From contig NZ_SMAF01000003.1 of the NCBI RefSeq assembly GCF_004343305.1, forward strand, positions 124,001 through 188,000: a DNA stretch of 64,000 nt, in the 5' to 3' direction. Shown piece by piece: positions 8,724 through 17,948 of the stretch. Both the position numbers and the translations under genes were made by a program. This DNA comes from Pseudofulvimonas gallinarii. GTDB lineage: Bacteria > Pseudomonadota > Gammaproteobacteria > Xanthomonadales > UBA2363. The notes beneath the pieces were generated by a model. It was not told the DNA's origin. It searched no databases and saw only the letters and a program-made list of their open reading frames with translations. How positions within the stretch are numbered: the stretch's first letter is position 1; the number at the start of each line of letters is the position of its first letter.

Positions 8724-10868
8724 ATGAGCACCGTCCGCCTGGAAGCCGTTGCCTCGTCGCGTACCGTCCCCATGCAGCCCGCTTCCTGGGACATCTGGGA
8801 CAAGAAGTACCGGCTGAAGAGCAAGCAGGGCGAACCGATCGACGGCAGCATCGACGAGACCTACCAGCGCGTCGCCAAGGCCCTGGCCGAAGCCGAGGAA
8901 GGCAGCGAGAAGCAGGCCTACTGGGCCGAGCGTTTCCTGTGGGCGCTGCGCCGCGGCGCGATTCCCGCCGGCCGCATCACCTCGAACGCCGGTGCGCAGG
9001 CGCACAAGCCGGCGACCAGCACGATCAACTGCACGGTGTCCGGCACCATCGAGGATTCGATGGACGGCATCCTCGAGAAGGTCCACGAGGCCGGCCTGAC
9101 CCTGAAGGCCGGCTGCGGCATCGGCTACGAGTTCAGCACGCTGCGCCCGCGCGGCGCGTTCGTGGCCGGCGCCGGCGCCTACACCTCCGGCCCGATGTCC
9201 TTCATGGATATCTACGACAAGATGTGCTTCACCGTGTCCTCGGCCGGCGGTCGCCGTGGCGCCCAGATGGGCACCTTCGACGTCTCGCACCCGGACGTGA
9301 AGGACTTCATCCGCGCCAAGCGCGAGGACGGCCGCCTGCGCCAGTTCAACCTGTCGCTGCTGATCACCGACGACTTCATGAAGGCGGTGGAAAGCGACGG
9401 CGACTGGCCGCTGGTGTTCCCGGTGCACGTCAAGGAGCGCGACGAGCTGGACCTGGAAGACGCCAGCCAGGTGGTGTGGCGCGACTGGCCGACGACGCGC
9501 AACTACGTCACCCGTGACGACGGTCGCGTCGCCTGCAAGGTGTACGGACATATCCGCGCCCGGCACCTGTGGGACATGATCATGGTGTCCACCTACGACT
9601 ACGCCGAGCCGGGGTTCATCCTGATCGACCGCGTCAACGAGATGAACAACAACTGGTGGTGCGAGACCATCCGCGCCACCAATCCCTGCGGCGAGCAGCC
9701 GCTGCCGCCGTATGGCGCCTGCCTGCTCGGCTCGGTGAACCTGACCACGTTCGTGCGTGATCCGTTCACCGACAAGGCCTCGTTCGACTGGGACGAGTAC
9801 CGCGAGGTCGTGCGCGTGTTCACGCGCATGCTCGACAACGTCGTCGAGGTCAACGGCCTGCCGCTGCCGCAGCAGCAGGCGGAGATCCGTCGCAAGCGCC
9901 GTCACGGCATGGGCTTCCTCGGCCTGGGCAGCACGCTGACGCTGCTGAGGATGAAGTACGGCTCGCCCGAGTCGCTGGCCTTCACCGAGCAGGTCGCCCG
10001 CGAAATGGCCGTCGCCGGCTGGGAAATGGGCCTGGAGCTGGCGCGCGAGAAGGGTCCGGCGCCGATCATGGACGAGGACTTCGAAGTCACCGCGCAGATG
10101 CTGCGCCAGCGGCCGGAGATGGCCGCCGACGGTTATCGCGTCGGTGACCTCGTCAAGGGCCGCGTCCTGCATGCCAGGTATTCGCGCTACATGCAGCGCA
10201 TCGCCGGCGTCGCGCCGGAGCTGGTGCACGAGCTGGCGGAAACCGGTGCCCGCTTTACCCACCATTCCTCGATCGCGCCGACCGGCACCATCTCGCTGAG
10301 CCTGGCCAACAATGCCAGCAACGGCATCGAGCCCAGCTTCGCGCACCACTATTCGCGCAACATCATCCGCGAAGGCAAGAAGTCCAAGGAAAAGGTCGAC
10401 GTCTACAGCTACGAGCTGCTCGCCTACCGCGAGCTGGTCAATCCGCGCGCCATGCCGCAGGGTGAAGACCCGCAGTCGCGGCTGCCGGACTATTTCATCG
10501 CCGCCGACGACATCAGCCCGAAGGAGCATGTCGACGTGCAGGCCGCGGCGCAGAAGTGGGTGGACAGCTCGATTTCCAAGACCGCCAACGTCCCGACCGA
10601 CTATCCCTACGAGGATTTCAAGGACATCTACACCTACGCCCACCGGCAGGGCCTGAAGGGCTGCACCACCTTCCGCTTCAATCCCGCCGCGTTCCAGGGC
10701 GTGCTGGTCAAGGAAACCGACCTGGAGAACACGGTGTACCGCTTCGAGCTGGAAGACGGTTCGGTCATCGAGGCGCGCGGCAACGAGGAAATCGAGTACG
10801 ACGGCGAGATGCACACCGCTGCCAATCTCTTCGATGCGCTCAAGGAAGGCTATTACGGTAAATTCTGA
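8724..10868 (+). CDS. nrdJ: Adenosylcobalamin-dependent (class II) ribonucleotide reductase, large part (NrdJa)
   Basis: This 714-residue class II ribonucleotide reductase catalytic chain makes deoxyribonucleotides with coenzyme B12 radical chemistry and no oxygen requirement. The active-site segment ATNPCGEQPL supplies the N-x-C-x-E triad (thiyl-radical Cys, Asn, Glu). STINCTVSG holds the first redox Cys, and GCTTFRFN lies near the C-terminus. The protein ends without the Cys-rich tail of single-chain NrdJ enzymes; that tail is found in the protein encoded at 11970. This matches the split NrdJa/NrdJb arrangement known in Pseudomonas aeruginosa, but here another gene separates the halves. An AGGGAG precedes ATG 8724, and paired NrdR-like boxes lie upstream. 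Confidence 0.95.
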   Translation: MSTVRLEAVASSRTVPMQPASWDIWDKKYRLKSKQGEPIDGSIDETYQRVAKALAEAEEGSEKQAYWAERFLWALRRGAIPAGRITSNAGAQAHKPATSTINCTVSGTIEDSMDGILEKVHEAGLTLKAGCGIGYEFSTLRPRGAFVAGAGAYTSGPMSFMDIYDKMCFTVSSAGGRRGAQMGTFDVSHPDVKDFIRAKREDGRLRQFNLSLLITDDFMKAVESDGDWPLVFPVHVKERDELDLEDASQVVWRDWPTTRNYVTRDDGRVACKVYGHIRARHLWDMIMVSTYDYAEPGFILIDRVNEMNNNWWCETIRATNPCGEQPLPPYGACLLGSVNLTTFVRDPFTDKASFDWDEYREVVRVFTRMLDNVVEVNGLPLPQQQAEIRRKRRHGMGFLGLGSTLTLLRMKYGSPESLAFTEQVAREMAVAGWEMGLELAREKGPAPIMDEDFEVTAQMLRQRPEMAADGYRVGDLVKGRVLHARYSRYMQRIAGVAPELVHELAETGARFTHHSSIAPTGTISLSLANNASNGIEPSFAHHYSRNIIREGKKSKEKVDVYSYELLAYRELVNPRAMPQGEDPQSRLPDYFIAADDISPKEHVDVQAAAQKWVDSSISKTANVPTDYPYEDFKDIYTYAHRQGLKGCTTFRFNPAAFQGVLVKETDLENTVYRFELEDGSVIEARGNEEIEYDGEMHTAANLFDALKEGYYGKF

Positions 10869-10937
10869 TCGCCCGACCGATCAGGGCGCGGCCGGCAGCT
10901 TCGCCGGTCGCCCACGCCACTGCCAGGAGTCGCCGAC

Positions 10938-11897
10938 ATGGCTGCACGCAAGTCAAAGGACAAGGTTGAACCCGCTGTTGCTGCAGAGGAAGAGGTTGCA
11001 CACGGAACCGACGCGATCAAGGAAGCCCTGGATCACGCCAAGGCTTCGCTGGGCCTGATCGCTGGCAGCGTGCGCGACGTGGCCGTCACCGCGGCGACAG
11101 CCGTCAAGGCCCAGGTGAAGTTGCGCAAGGCACAGGTCGAGGACAAGGCCGATGACGTGCGCGAAGCGGTCGAGCCCACCGTGCGCGCGGTCGCCGGCAA
11201 GGCGCGCGAGGTCGGCGAAGCCGCCGCCGGCGCCGTCGCCAACGTGGTCCGCAAGGTGCGCGCCCGGGTCACCGGCGATGCCGCAGCGGCGGCCGAAGAC
11301 GCCGCCGGCGCCGTCGGCAAGGTCGCCAGCAAGGTGCGCAAGGTGATCACCACCAAGGTCGCCGCCAGGAAGGCGGTCGCCAAGGGCGTCAAACAAGCGG
11401 CGGCGACCAGGGTCGCGGCGGCGAAGAAGGCCGGCAAGGCGGTGAAGAAGGCGGCGGCGAAAAAGGTCGCCAAGGCCGGCAAGGCGGTCAGCAAGGCCGG
11501 CGCCACCGTCGTGGCAAAGGCGACAAAGGCCGCCAAGGCAACCAGGGCGACGCGGGCGGCGAAGCCGGTGAAGAAGGCCGCGAAGAAGGCGATCGCCAAA
11601 TCCACCGCCACGGCGCGAAAGGCGACGGCGGCGGCGAAGAAAGGCGCCGTCCGCAAGGCGGCGACCTCAAGGTCGCCGGTGAAGAAGGGCGCCGCGAAGA
11701 AGCCAGCCGCCAGGAAGGCGGCGGTGAAAAAGGCGGCACCGAAAAAGGCGGCACCGAAAAAGGCGGCGGTCGCCAGGACGCCGGCGCGCAAGGCCGGCGG
11801 TGGCCGGCCCGCGGCGAAGAAGGCGCCCGCGCGCAAGAACTCCGCGACACGTGCCGCCAGCCGGCCGGCGAAAAAAGCCGGCAGCCGGCGGCGCTGA
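10938..11897 (+). CDS. Histone-H1-like Lys/Ala-rich DNA-binding protein
   Basis: This 319-residue protein has no signal peptide. Residues 1 to about 125 form an amphipathic alpha-helical region rich in Ala, Val and charged residues. The rest is a long basic tail of AAKKA/KKAAP/ARKA repeats, like eukaryotic H1 tails and the bacterial AlgP/Hc1-like proteins. The codons for the KKAAP repeats form in-frame 15-bp tandem repeats near 11730-11765, which could expand or contract without breaking the frame. Such proteins coat DNA and are involved in nucleoid packing or transcription control. It sits between nrdJa (69 bp upstream) and nrdJb (72 bp downstream), so it is probably co-transcribed with ribonucleotide reductase. 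Confidence 0.8.
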   Translation: MAARKSKDKVEPAVAAEEEVAHGTDAIKEALDHAKASLGLIAGSVRDVAVTAATAVKAQVKLRKAQVEDKADDVREAVEPTVRAVAGKAREVGEAAAGAVANVVRKVRARVTGDAAAAAEDAAGAVGKVASKVRKVITTKVAARKAVAKGVKQAAATRVAAAKKAGKAVKKAAAKKVAKAGKAVSKAGATVVAKATKAAKATRATRAAKPVKKAAKKAIAKSTATARKATAAAKKGAVRKAATSRSPVKKGAAKKPAARKAAVKKAAPKKAAPKKAAVARTPARKAGGGRPAAKKAPARKNSATRAASRPAKKAGSRRR

Positions 11898-11969
11898 TTC
11901 CACATCGACCGGGACAGTCCCGGCCAACGCGCGGCCGCCCGCCAAGGGCGGCCGGGCAGGAAAGAGACC

Positions 11970-12734
11970 ATGAGCATCAGGATCGACAAGAAGATCAAGG
12001 CATACACCGTCGTCAAGCCGGACGACGCCAAGGCCGCCGTGCCGCCCACCGTGCAGCCGGATCCCGCCGACAGCATCGACGTGCCCTGCGCCGAGGTCAT
12101 CCAGATGCACGAGCGCGTCGAGCGCCCGGAGCGGCTGGAAGGCCACACCTACAAGATCAAGTCGCCGCTGTTCGAACACGCGCTGTACGTCACCATCAAT
12201 GACATCGTGCTCAACGAGGGGACCGAGCACGAGCTGCGCCGGCCCTACGAGATCTTCATCAACTCCAAGAACATGGAGCACTTCCAGTGGACCGTGGCGC
12301 TGACACGGATCATCTCGGCCGTGTTCCGCAAGGGCGGTGACGTCACCTTCCTGGCCGAGGAGCTGAAGGCCGTGTTCGATCCCCGCGGGGGCTATTTCCG
12401 CGCCGGCGGCGTGTACATGCCGTCGATCATCGCCGAGCTCGGCGTGGTCATCGAGGACCACCTCAAGAAGATCGGCATGATCGTCGGCGACGAGCTGACG
12501 CCCGAGCAGCGCAAGCTGATCGCCGAGAAGCGTGCCGCCTACGAGGCGCGTTCAAAAAAAAACAGTAACGCCGCCAGCGCGCCCGCTGCCGCCGTGAGCG
12601 AAGAAGCGGAAGGCGGCTCGGGCGAGGTCTTCCCGCCGTCCGCCACCGTCTGCAACAAGTGCAGCGCCAAGGCCGTCGTGATGATGGACGGTTGCGCCAC
12701 CTGCCTGTCCTGCGGCAATTCCAAGTGTGGCTGA
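11970..12734 (+). CDS. nrdJb: NrdJb, small chain of split B12-dependent ribonucleotide reductase (TSCPD and Cys tail)
   Basis: This 254-residue protein corresponds to the C-terminal portion of class II ribonucleotide reductases. Residues 35-180 match the TSCPD-type domain (IFINSKNMEHFQWTVALTR). The tail CNKCSAKAVVMMDGC...CLSCGNSKCG holds the paired cysteines that would re-reduce the active site. Between them is a Ser/Ala/Asn-rich linker encoded across a run of nine A (12554-12562), unusual in this GC-rich DNA. It should act with the protein at 8724. RBS GGAAAGAGACC precedes ATG 11970. A stem-loop begins directly after the stop codon. Confidence 0.88.
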   Translation: MSIRIDKKIKAYTVVKPDDAKAAVPPTVQPDPADSIDVPCAEVIQMHERVERPERLEGHTYKIKSPLFEHALYVTINDIVLNEGTEHELRRPYEIFINSKNMEHFQWTVALTRIISAVFRKGGDVTFLAEELKAVFDPRGGYFRAGGVYMPSIIAELGVVIEDHLKKIGMIVGDELTPEQRKLIAEKRAAYEARSKKNSNAASAPAAAVSEEAEGGSGEVFPPSATVCNKCSAKAVVMMDGCATCLSCGNSKCG

Positions 12735-12762
12735 GCGCCTCGTGCCGTGATGGCACGGGCGC
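12735..12762 (+). terminator. Stem-loop directly after nrdJb
   Basis: GCGCC (12735-12739) and CGTGCC (12741-12746) pair with GGCACG (12752-12757) and GGCGC (12758-12762), leaving a single bulged T and a GTGAT loop. There is no T-tract, so this is either a weak intrinsic terminator or an mRNA 3'-end stabiliser. Confidence 0.35.
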
Positions 12763-12888
12763 ATCCTCGAGCGGACGCTGCGGCGGCTGAGCTGGATGCA
12801 CGCGAGGGCCGCCGGCTTTCGCGCGTTCTGGCCCGCCGTTCCTCCCCCGGAACGCATCGTCCCGCATGGCGCCCCGTCCGCAGGGGCC

Positions 12889-12908
12889 CATTCCGGTGCA
12901 CCGGAATG
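12889..12908. promoter_or_regulatory. Perfect 20-bp palindrome in a convergent intergenic region
   Basis: CATTCCGGTGCACCGGAATG reads identically on both strands. It lies in the 268-bp gap between nrdJb (+) and the carrier gene (-), both of which end here. It has no loop and no T-tract. It could be a protein operator, or part of a bidirectional transcription end. The rest of the gap (12763-12888 and 12909-13002) shows no gene. Confidence 0.4.
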
Positions 12909-13002
12909 CGCGGCGGATCCTCGCCGGTACGCCGTCACTATGGCGGTCGGGAACCCGCCTCCACCGTTGTTGCCGCGATGCCGGCACCCCCGCTGCGGCG
13001 CT

Positions 13003-14373
13003 TCAGGTCGCTGCTGCCGTCGCCGTGCCGGTTTCGGGATTCCGACCCTCCGGCAGCGCTGCCTGCGTACGACCGAGCCGCCAGGCGCCGTAGCCCATGC
13101 CCAGCGCGGTGACGATGCCGGCGCCGAATACGACGGTGGAACCGCCCATCGCCAGCAGCTTGTGCAGCCAGACGAAGCTGAGGTCGCCACCGCGATAGAC
13201 CACGGTGTCGATCATCGCCTTGCTCTTGTAGCGCAGCTCCGGTGACACCCGCGTGTAGATGGTTTCGCGCGCCGGCTTGCCGATCGAGAACTCGCCGGCG
13301 CGGGTGACGATCTGCACCAGGGCGACCATGGCCGGCACCGGCGATGCCGTCAGCAGGGCGAAGCCGGCAAGGATGGCCAGCGGCGGAAGCAGCAGCACGC
13401 GCGCCACGCCCAGGTGGTTGAGCAGGCTGCGCGTCAGCAGCAGCTGGATGCTGAGGCTGACGATGTTGATGGCCAGGTCGATGCCGGCATAGAACGCCGT
13501 CCGGGCGTCGCTGTCGGGATAGAAACGCTGTGCGATCGCCGCCTGCTCGTTGTACAGCAGCGTGCCGACGCCGACGCCGAAGAACATCAGGATGGCGAAG
13601 GCGCGCATCACCGGTTCGCGGAACGCCAGGCGGATGCCGGCGAGGACGCCGCCGCCCATGGCGAAGTCCTGGCCGCCACGCTCGCCACGCTCGCGTTCGC
13701 GCTGCCTGGCCCACCAGCGCAGGCGGATGATGCAGAACAGGCACAGGCCGAGCAGGGCGGCCGAGATCAGCAGCAGGTTGGCCGTGCCGATGCGCTCCGC
13801 GAGCAGGCGCGTGATGCTCGGGCCGGTCACCGCGCCGATGGTGCCGGCGGCGCCGATGTAGCCGTAGATGCGTTTGGCCTGGACGTTGTCGAACACATCC
13901 GACATGAAGCTCCAGAACACGGTTACGGCGAACAGGTTGAAGACGGCGACCCAGACGAAGAACAGCACGCCGCGGCCGGACATGCCGCTGTCGAATATGA
14001 AGTAGAAGCCGACCAGGCAGGCGATGAAGAACAGGTAGATCACCGGCAGGAACACGCGCCGCGCGTAGCGGCTGACCAGCGCGCCGTAGGCCGGCTGGAT
14101 CACCAGCATGACCAGGAAGGTCAGCGTGAACAGCACCTGCAGGGTGAATTCGCCCAGGGCGATGCCGCGTTCGGCGAACCACTCGACCACGCCGGCGGGA
14201 AACACGGCGGCGACCTCGCTGGTCGCGCCCATGGCGTCGCGCACCGGACGCAGTACGTAGTAGCCGGTCAGCAGGCAGAAGAAATACAGGGCCGACCACC
14301 ACAGCGGCGGCATGGACAGCAGCTCGCGCAGCTCGGCCACCAGGCGGCGGGTGGCGATTCGGATCGACAGCAT
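13003..14373 (-). CDS. Multi-pass carrier, MFS / NTP-NDP-exchange (TLC)-like
   Basis: This 456-residue inner-membrane protein has about twelve hydrophobic segments and a charged central loop (RWWARQRERERGERG, near residue 220) splitting two six-helix halves, the usual MFS layout. The first helix ends in YYVLRPVRDAMG, a motif I associate with the TLC-type nucleotide-exchange carriers and their free-living bacterial relatives, which are often annotated only as MFS transporters. The substrate is unknown; obligate-parasite ATP/ADP exchange should not be assumed for a free-living organism. It stands alone, divergent from the histidine kinase gene (147 bp) and convergent with nrdJb. ATG 14373 is the chosen start. 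Confidence 0.75.
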   Translation of the reverse strand: MLSIRIATRRLVAELRELLSMPPLWWSALYFFCLLTGYYVLRPVRDAMGATSEVAAVFPAGVVEWFAERGIALGEFTLQVLFTLTFLVMLVIQPAYGALVSRYARRVFLPVIYLFFIACLVGFYFIFDSGMSGRGVLFFVWVAVFNLFAVTVFWSFMSDVFDNVQAKRIYGYIGAAGTIGAVTGPSITRLLAERIGTANLLLISAALLGLCLFCIIRLRWWARQRERERGERGGQDFAMGGGVLAGIRLAFREPVMRAFAILMFFGVGVGTLLYNEQAAIAQRFYPDSDARTAFYAGIDLAINIVSLSIQLLLTRSLLNHLGVARVLLLPPLAILAGFALLTASPVPAMVALVQIVTRAGEFSIGKPARETIYTRVSPELRYKSKAMIDTVVYRGGDLSFVWLHKLLAMGGSTVVFGAGIVTALGMGYGAWRLGRTQAALPEGRNPETGTATAAAT

Positions 14374-14520
14374 GTGTCGGGCGGTCTCCGGACGGGTTCA
14401 GGTCGGGCAGGCGGCGAATGTAGACCCGGCAAGGGCCGGCAGACCGGTGGCAGCGTCAGGTGGACGGGCGATCACGCCGGGGCGAACGGGCCACGGCGAA
14501 GTGGACGGTATCATGCACGA

Positions 14521-15630
14521 ATGGCAGTCTCCCCGAAAATCCATCCGACCACCCCGGCGGGGTTGCGGCGTCAGTTCTGGCTGCTGCATACGCTTGGATG
14601 GCTGGGCTACGGTGCCCTGCATTATCTGTCGGCGTTGAGCTACGGCAAGCACTGGAGCTATTTCGTCGTCAGCCTGGCCTCGGCGGCGATGGGCTTCGTG
14701 CTGACCCTGGGCCTGCGGGCGGCCTGGAAGCGCTTCTGGGGAGCGCCACCCGGCTGGCTGGCGACCGCGGTCGCGGTCGGCGTGCTGGTGGTCTCGACGA
14801 TCTGGGCCGTCGCCTATGTGGAGGTGGCCACGCCGTACTGCCTCTGGCTGCACCCGGCCAACGAATGCGTGATGAAGGCGCCGTGGGGCTACGTCGGTTA
14901 CATCGGCTCGCTGCTGTATGTCTGCCTGAGCTGGACCGGCCTGTACCTGGGCATCAAGTACTACCGGCAGATGCGCCAGCAGACAGAGCAGACGCTGCGC
15001 GCCAACGCCACCGCGCACCAGGCGCAGCTGAAGATGCTGCGCTACCAGCTCAACCCGCACTTCCTGTTCAACACGCTGAACGCGATCTCGACGCTGGTGA
15101 TGGAGCGGGACACCGATACCGCCAACCAGATGGTCACCAGCCTGAGCGCCTTCCTGCGCCATTCGCTGGACAGCGATCCCATGCAGCGGGTGACGCTGAA
15201 GCAGGAACTGGACGCGCTGAACCTGTACCTGGGCATCGAGAAGATCCGCTTCGCCGAACGCCTCAGCCTGCGTTCGTCCATCGACGAGCCGGCCTACCGC
15301 GCGCTGGTGCCCAGCCTGATCCTGCAGCCGCTGATCGAGAACACGATCAAGCATGCCGTCGCCCATCGCATCGAGGGTGGCTGCATCGACGTCAGCGCCC
15401 GCGTTGAAGGCGACCGCCTGGAGATCACCGTCGCCGACGACGGACCGGGCGTCGTCAACCTGCCCGCCGACGGCGGCCTGCCGCCGGGCAACGGCGTCGG
15501 CCTCGCCAACATCAGCGAGCGCCTGCGCGTGCTCTATGGCGAACGCAGCAGCTTCACCATCCGGAATCGTGAACAAGGTGGCTGCGAAGCGACCATCGTG
15601 CTGCCCTACGAGACCGGCTTGGTGGCATGA
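14521..15630 (+). CDS. LytS/YehU-family (AlgZ-like) sensor histidine kinase
   Basis: This 369-residue membrane kinase starts at ATG 14521. About four hydrophobic helices lie between residues 18 and 148, followed by a short coiled-coil (YRQMRQQTEQTLRANATAHQ). The phospho-acceptor His180 lies in YQLNPHFLFNTLNAIS, the His_kinase Pfam signature of this family. The ATPase domain has LILQPLIENTIKHA (N box) and VADDGPGV (G box). The gene overlaps the next one by four bases (ATGA at 15627), so the two are a coupled two-component system. No periplasmic sensor domain is visible between helices, so the signal is probably sensed within the membrane. The pair resembles AlgZ/AlgR and LytS/LytTR systems. 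Confidence 0.9.
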   Translation: MAVSPKIHPTTPAGLRRQFWLLHTLGWLGYGALHYLSALSYGKHWSYFVVSLASAAMGFVLTLGLRAAWKRFWGAPPGWLATAVAVGVLVVSTIWAVAYVEVATPYCLWLHPANECVMKAPWGYVGYIGSLLYVCLSWTGLYLGIKYYRQMRQQTEQTLRANATAHQAQLKMLRYQLNPHFLFNTLNAISTLVMERDTDTANQMVTSLSAFLRHSLDSDPMQRVTLKQELDALNLYLGIEKIRFAERLSLRSSIDEPAYRALVPSLILQPLIENTIKHAVAHRIEGGCIDVSARVEGDRLEITVADDGPGVVNLPADGGLPPGNGVGLANISERLRVLYGERSSFTIRNREQGGCEATIVLPYETGLVA

Positions 15631-16457
15631 TGGCTGTCATGAGCGACCAGACCCTTAGAACCCTGATCGTCGACGACGAGCCGCTGGCCCGTCGTGGACT
15701 GCGCCTGCGCCTGGCGGGCGAAACCGACATCGACATCATCGGCGAGTGCACCAACGGCGAGGAAGCCGTGCGCGTGATTGCCGCCGAGAAGCCCGACCTG
15801 GTGTTCCTGGACGTGCAGATGCCCGGCCTGGACGGATTCGGCGTGCTTCGTCGCCTGCCACTGTCGAACCTGCCGATGGTTGTCTTCGTGACCGCCTTCG
15901 ACCATTACGCCATCGGTGCCTTCGAGGCCAGTGCCGTCGATTACCTGCTCAAGCCGGTCGAGGAGGCGCGCCTGAGCCAGGCGCTGTTCCGCGTCCGCGA
16001 ACAGGCGCAGGCGAGGGCCGCCAGCGAGCAGCGCGACCAGCTCCTGGAGCTGCTCGGCAGCGTGACCGGTCGTCCGGAACTGAGCCTGGAAGACGCGCTC
16101 GCCGCCGGCGCCGCGCTGCCGGATTCGCGCCGGCCGGTGCGCCTGGCGATCCGCGACGGCGGCAAGACCGTCCTCGTCGAGGAGACCGACATCGACTGGA
16201 TCGATGCCGCCGGCGACTACATGTGCATCCACGCCAAGGGTGACACGCACATCCTGCGCGGCACCCTGCGCGAGCTGGAAGCCAAGCTTGATGCCGACCG
16301 TTTCGCGCGCATCCACCGTTCCACCATCGTCAACATCGCCCGCGTGCGCGAGCTGCGCCCGCACATCAATGGCGAATACTTCCTGACGCTGGATGGTGGC
16401 CACGAGGTCAAGCTGAGCCGCAGTTACCGCGACCAGCTGCGCCGCTTCCGCGACTGA
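15627..16457 (+). CDS. LytTR-family response regulator
   Basis: This 276-residue regulator has an N-terminal receiver domain (LIVDDEPLARRGLRLRLAG) with phospho-acceptor Asp62 in VFLDVQMPG and the conserved switch and Lys region (VTAFDHY, DYLLKPVEE). After a linker there is a LytTR DNA-binding domain (about 170-276; GDYMCIHAKGDTHILRGTLRELE, FARIHRSTIVNIARVREL and KLSRSYRDQLRRF are shown only as markers). It is translationally coupled to the upstream kinase. Internal ATG 15639 (MSDQTLRTL) is also possible as the start. AlgR-type regulators of this class control exopolysaccharide and pili in relatives; the targets here are unknown. Confidence 0.92.
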   Translation: MMAVMSDQTLRTLIVDDEPLARRGLRLRLAGETDIDIIGECTNGEEAVRVIAAEKPDLVFLDVQMPGLDGFGVLRRLPLSNLPMVVFVTAFDHYAIGAFEASAVDYLLKPVEEARLSQALFRVREQAQARAASEQRDQLLELLGSVTGRPELSLEDALAAGAALPDSRRPVRLAIRDGGKTVLVEETDIDWIDAAGDYMCIHAKGDTHILRGTLRELEAKLDADRFARIHRSTIVNIARVRELRPHINGEYFLTLDGGHEVKLSRSYRDQLRRFRD

Positions 16458-16496
16458 GTTGCAGCCGCGCCGGCCACCTTCGCCGATCCCTGCCGG

Positions 16497-17944
<1,448 letters not shown>

Positions 17945-17948
<4 letters not shown>

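Noticed and set aside
8640-10814. A 724-residue open frame opposite nrdJa
   Set aside because: Pure shadow of the ribonucleotide reductase gene; the sense strand carries the catalytic NPCGE motif.
11400-11880. Repetitive AAG/GCG-rich DNA in the H1-like gene considered as a satellite or CRISPR
   Set aside because: The repeats are in frame and simply encode the Lys/Ala tail.
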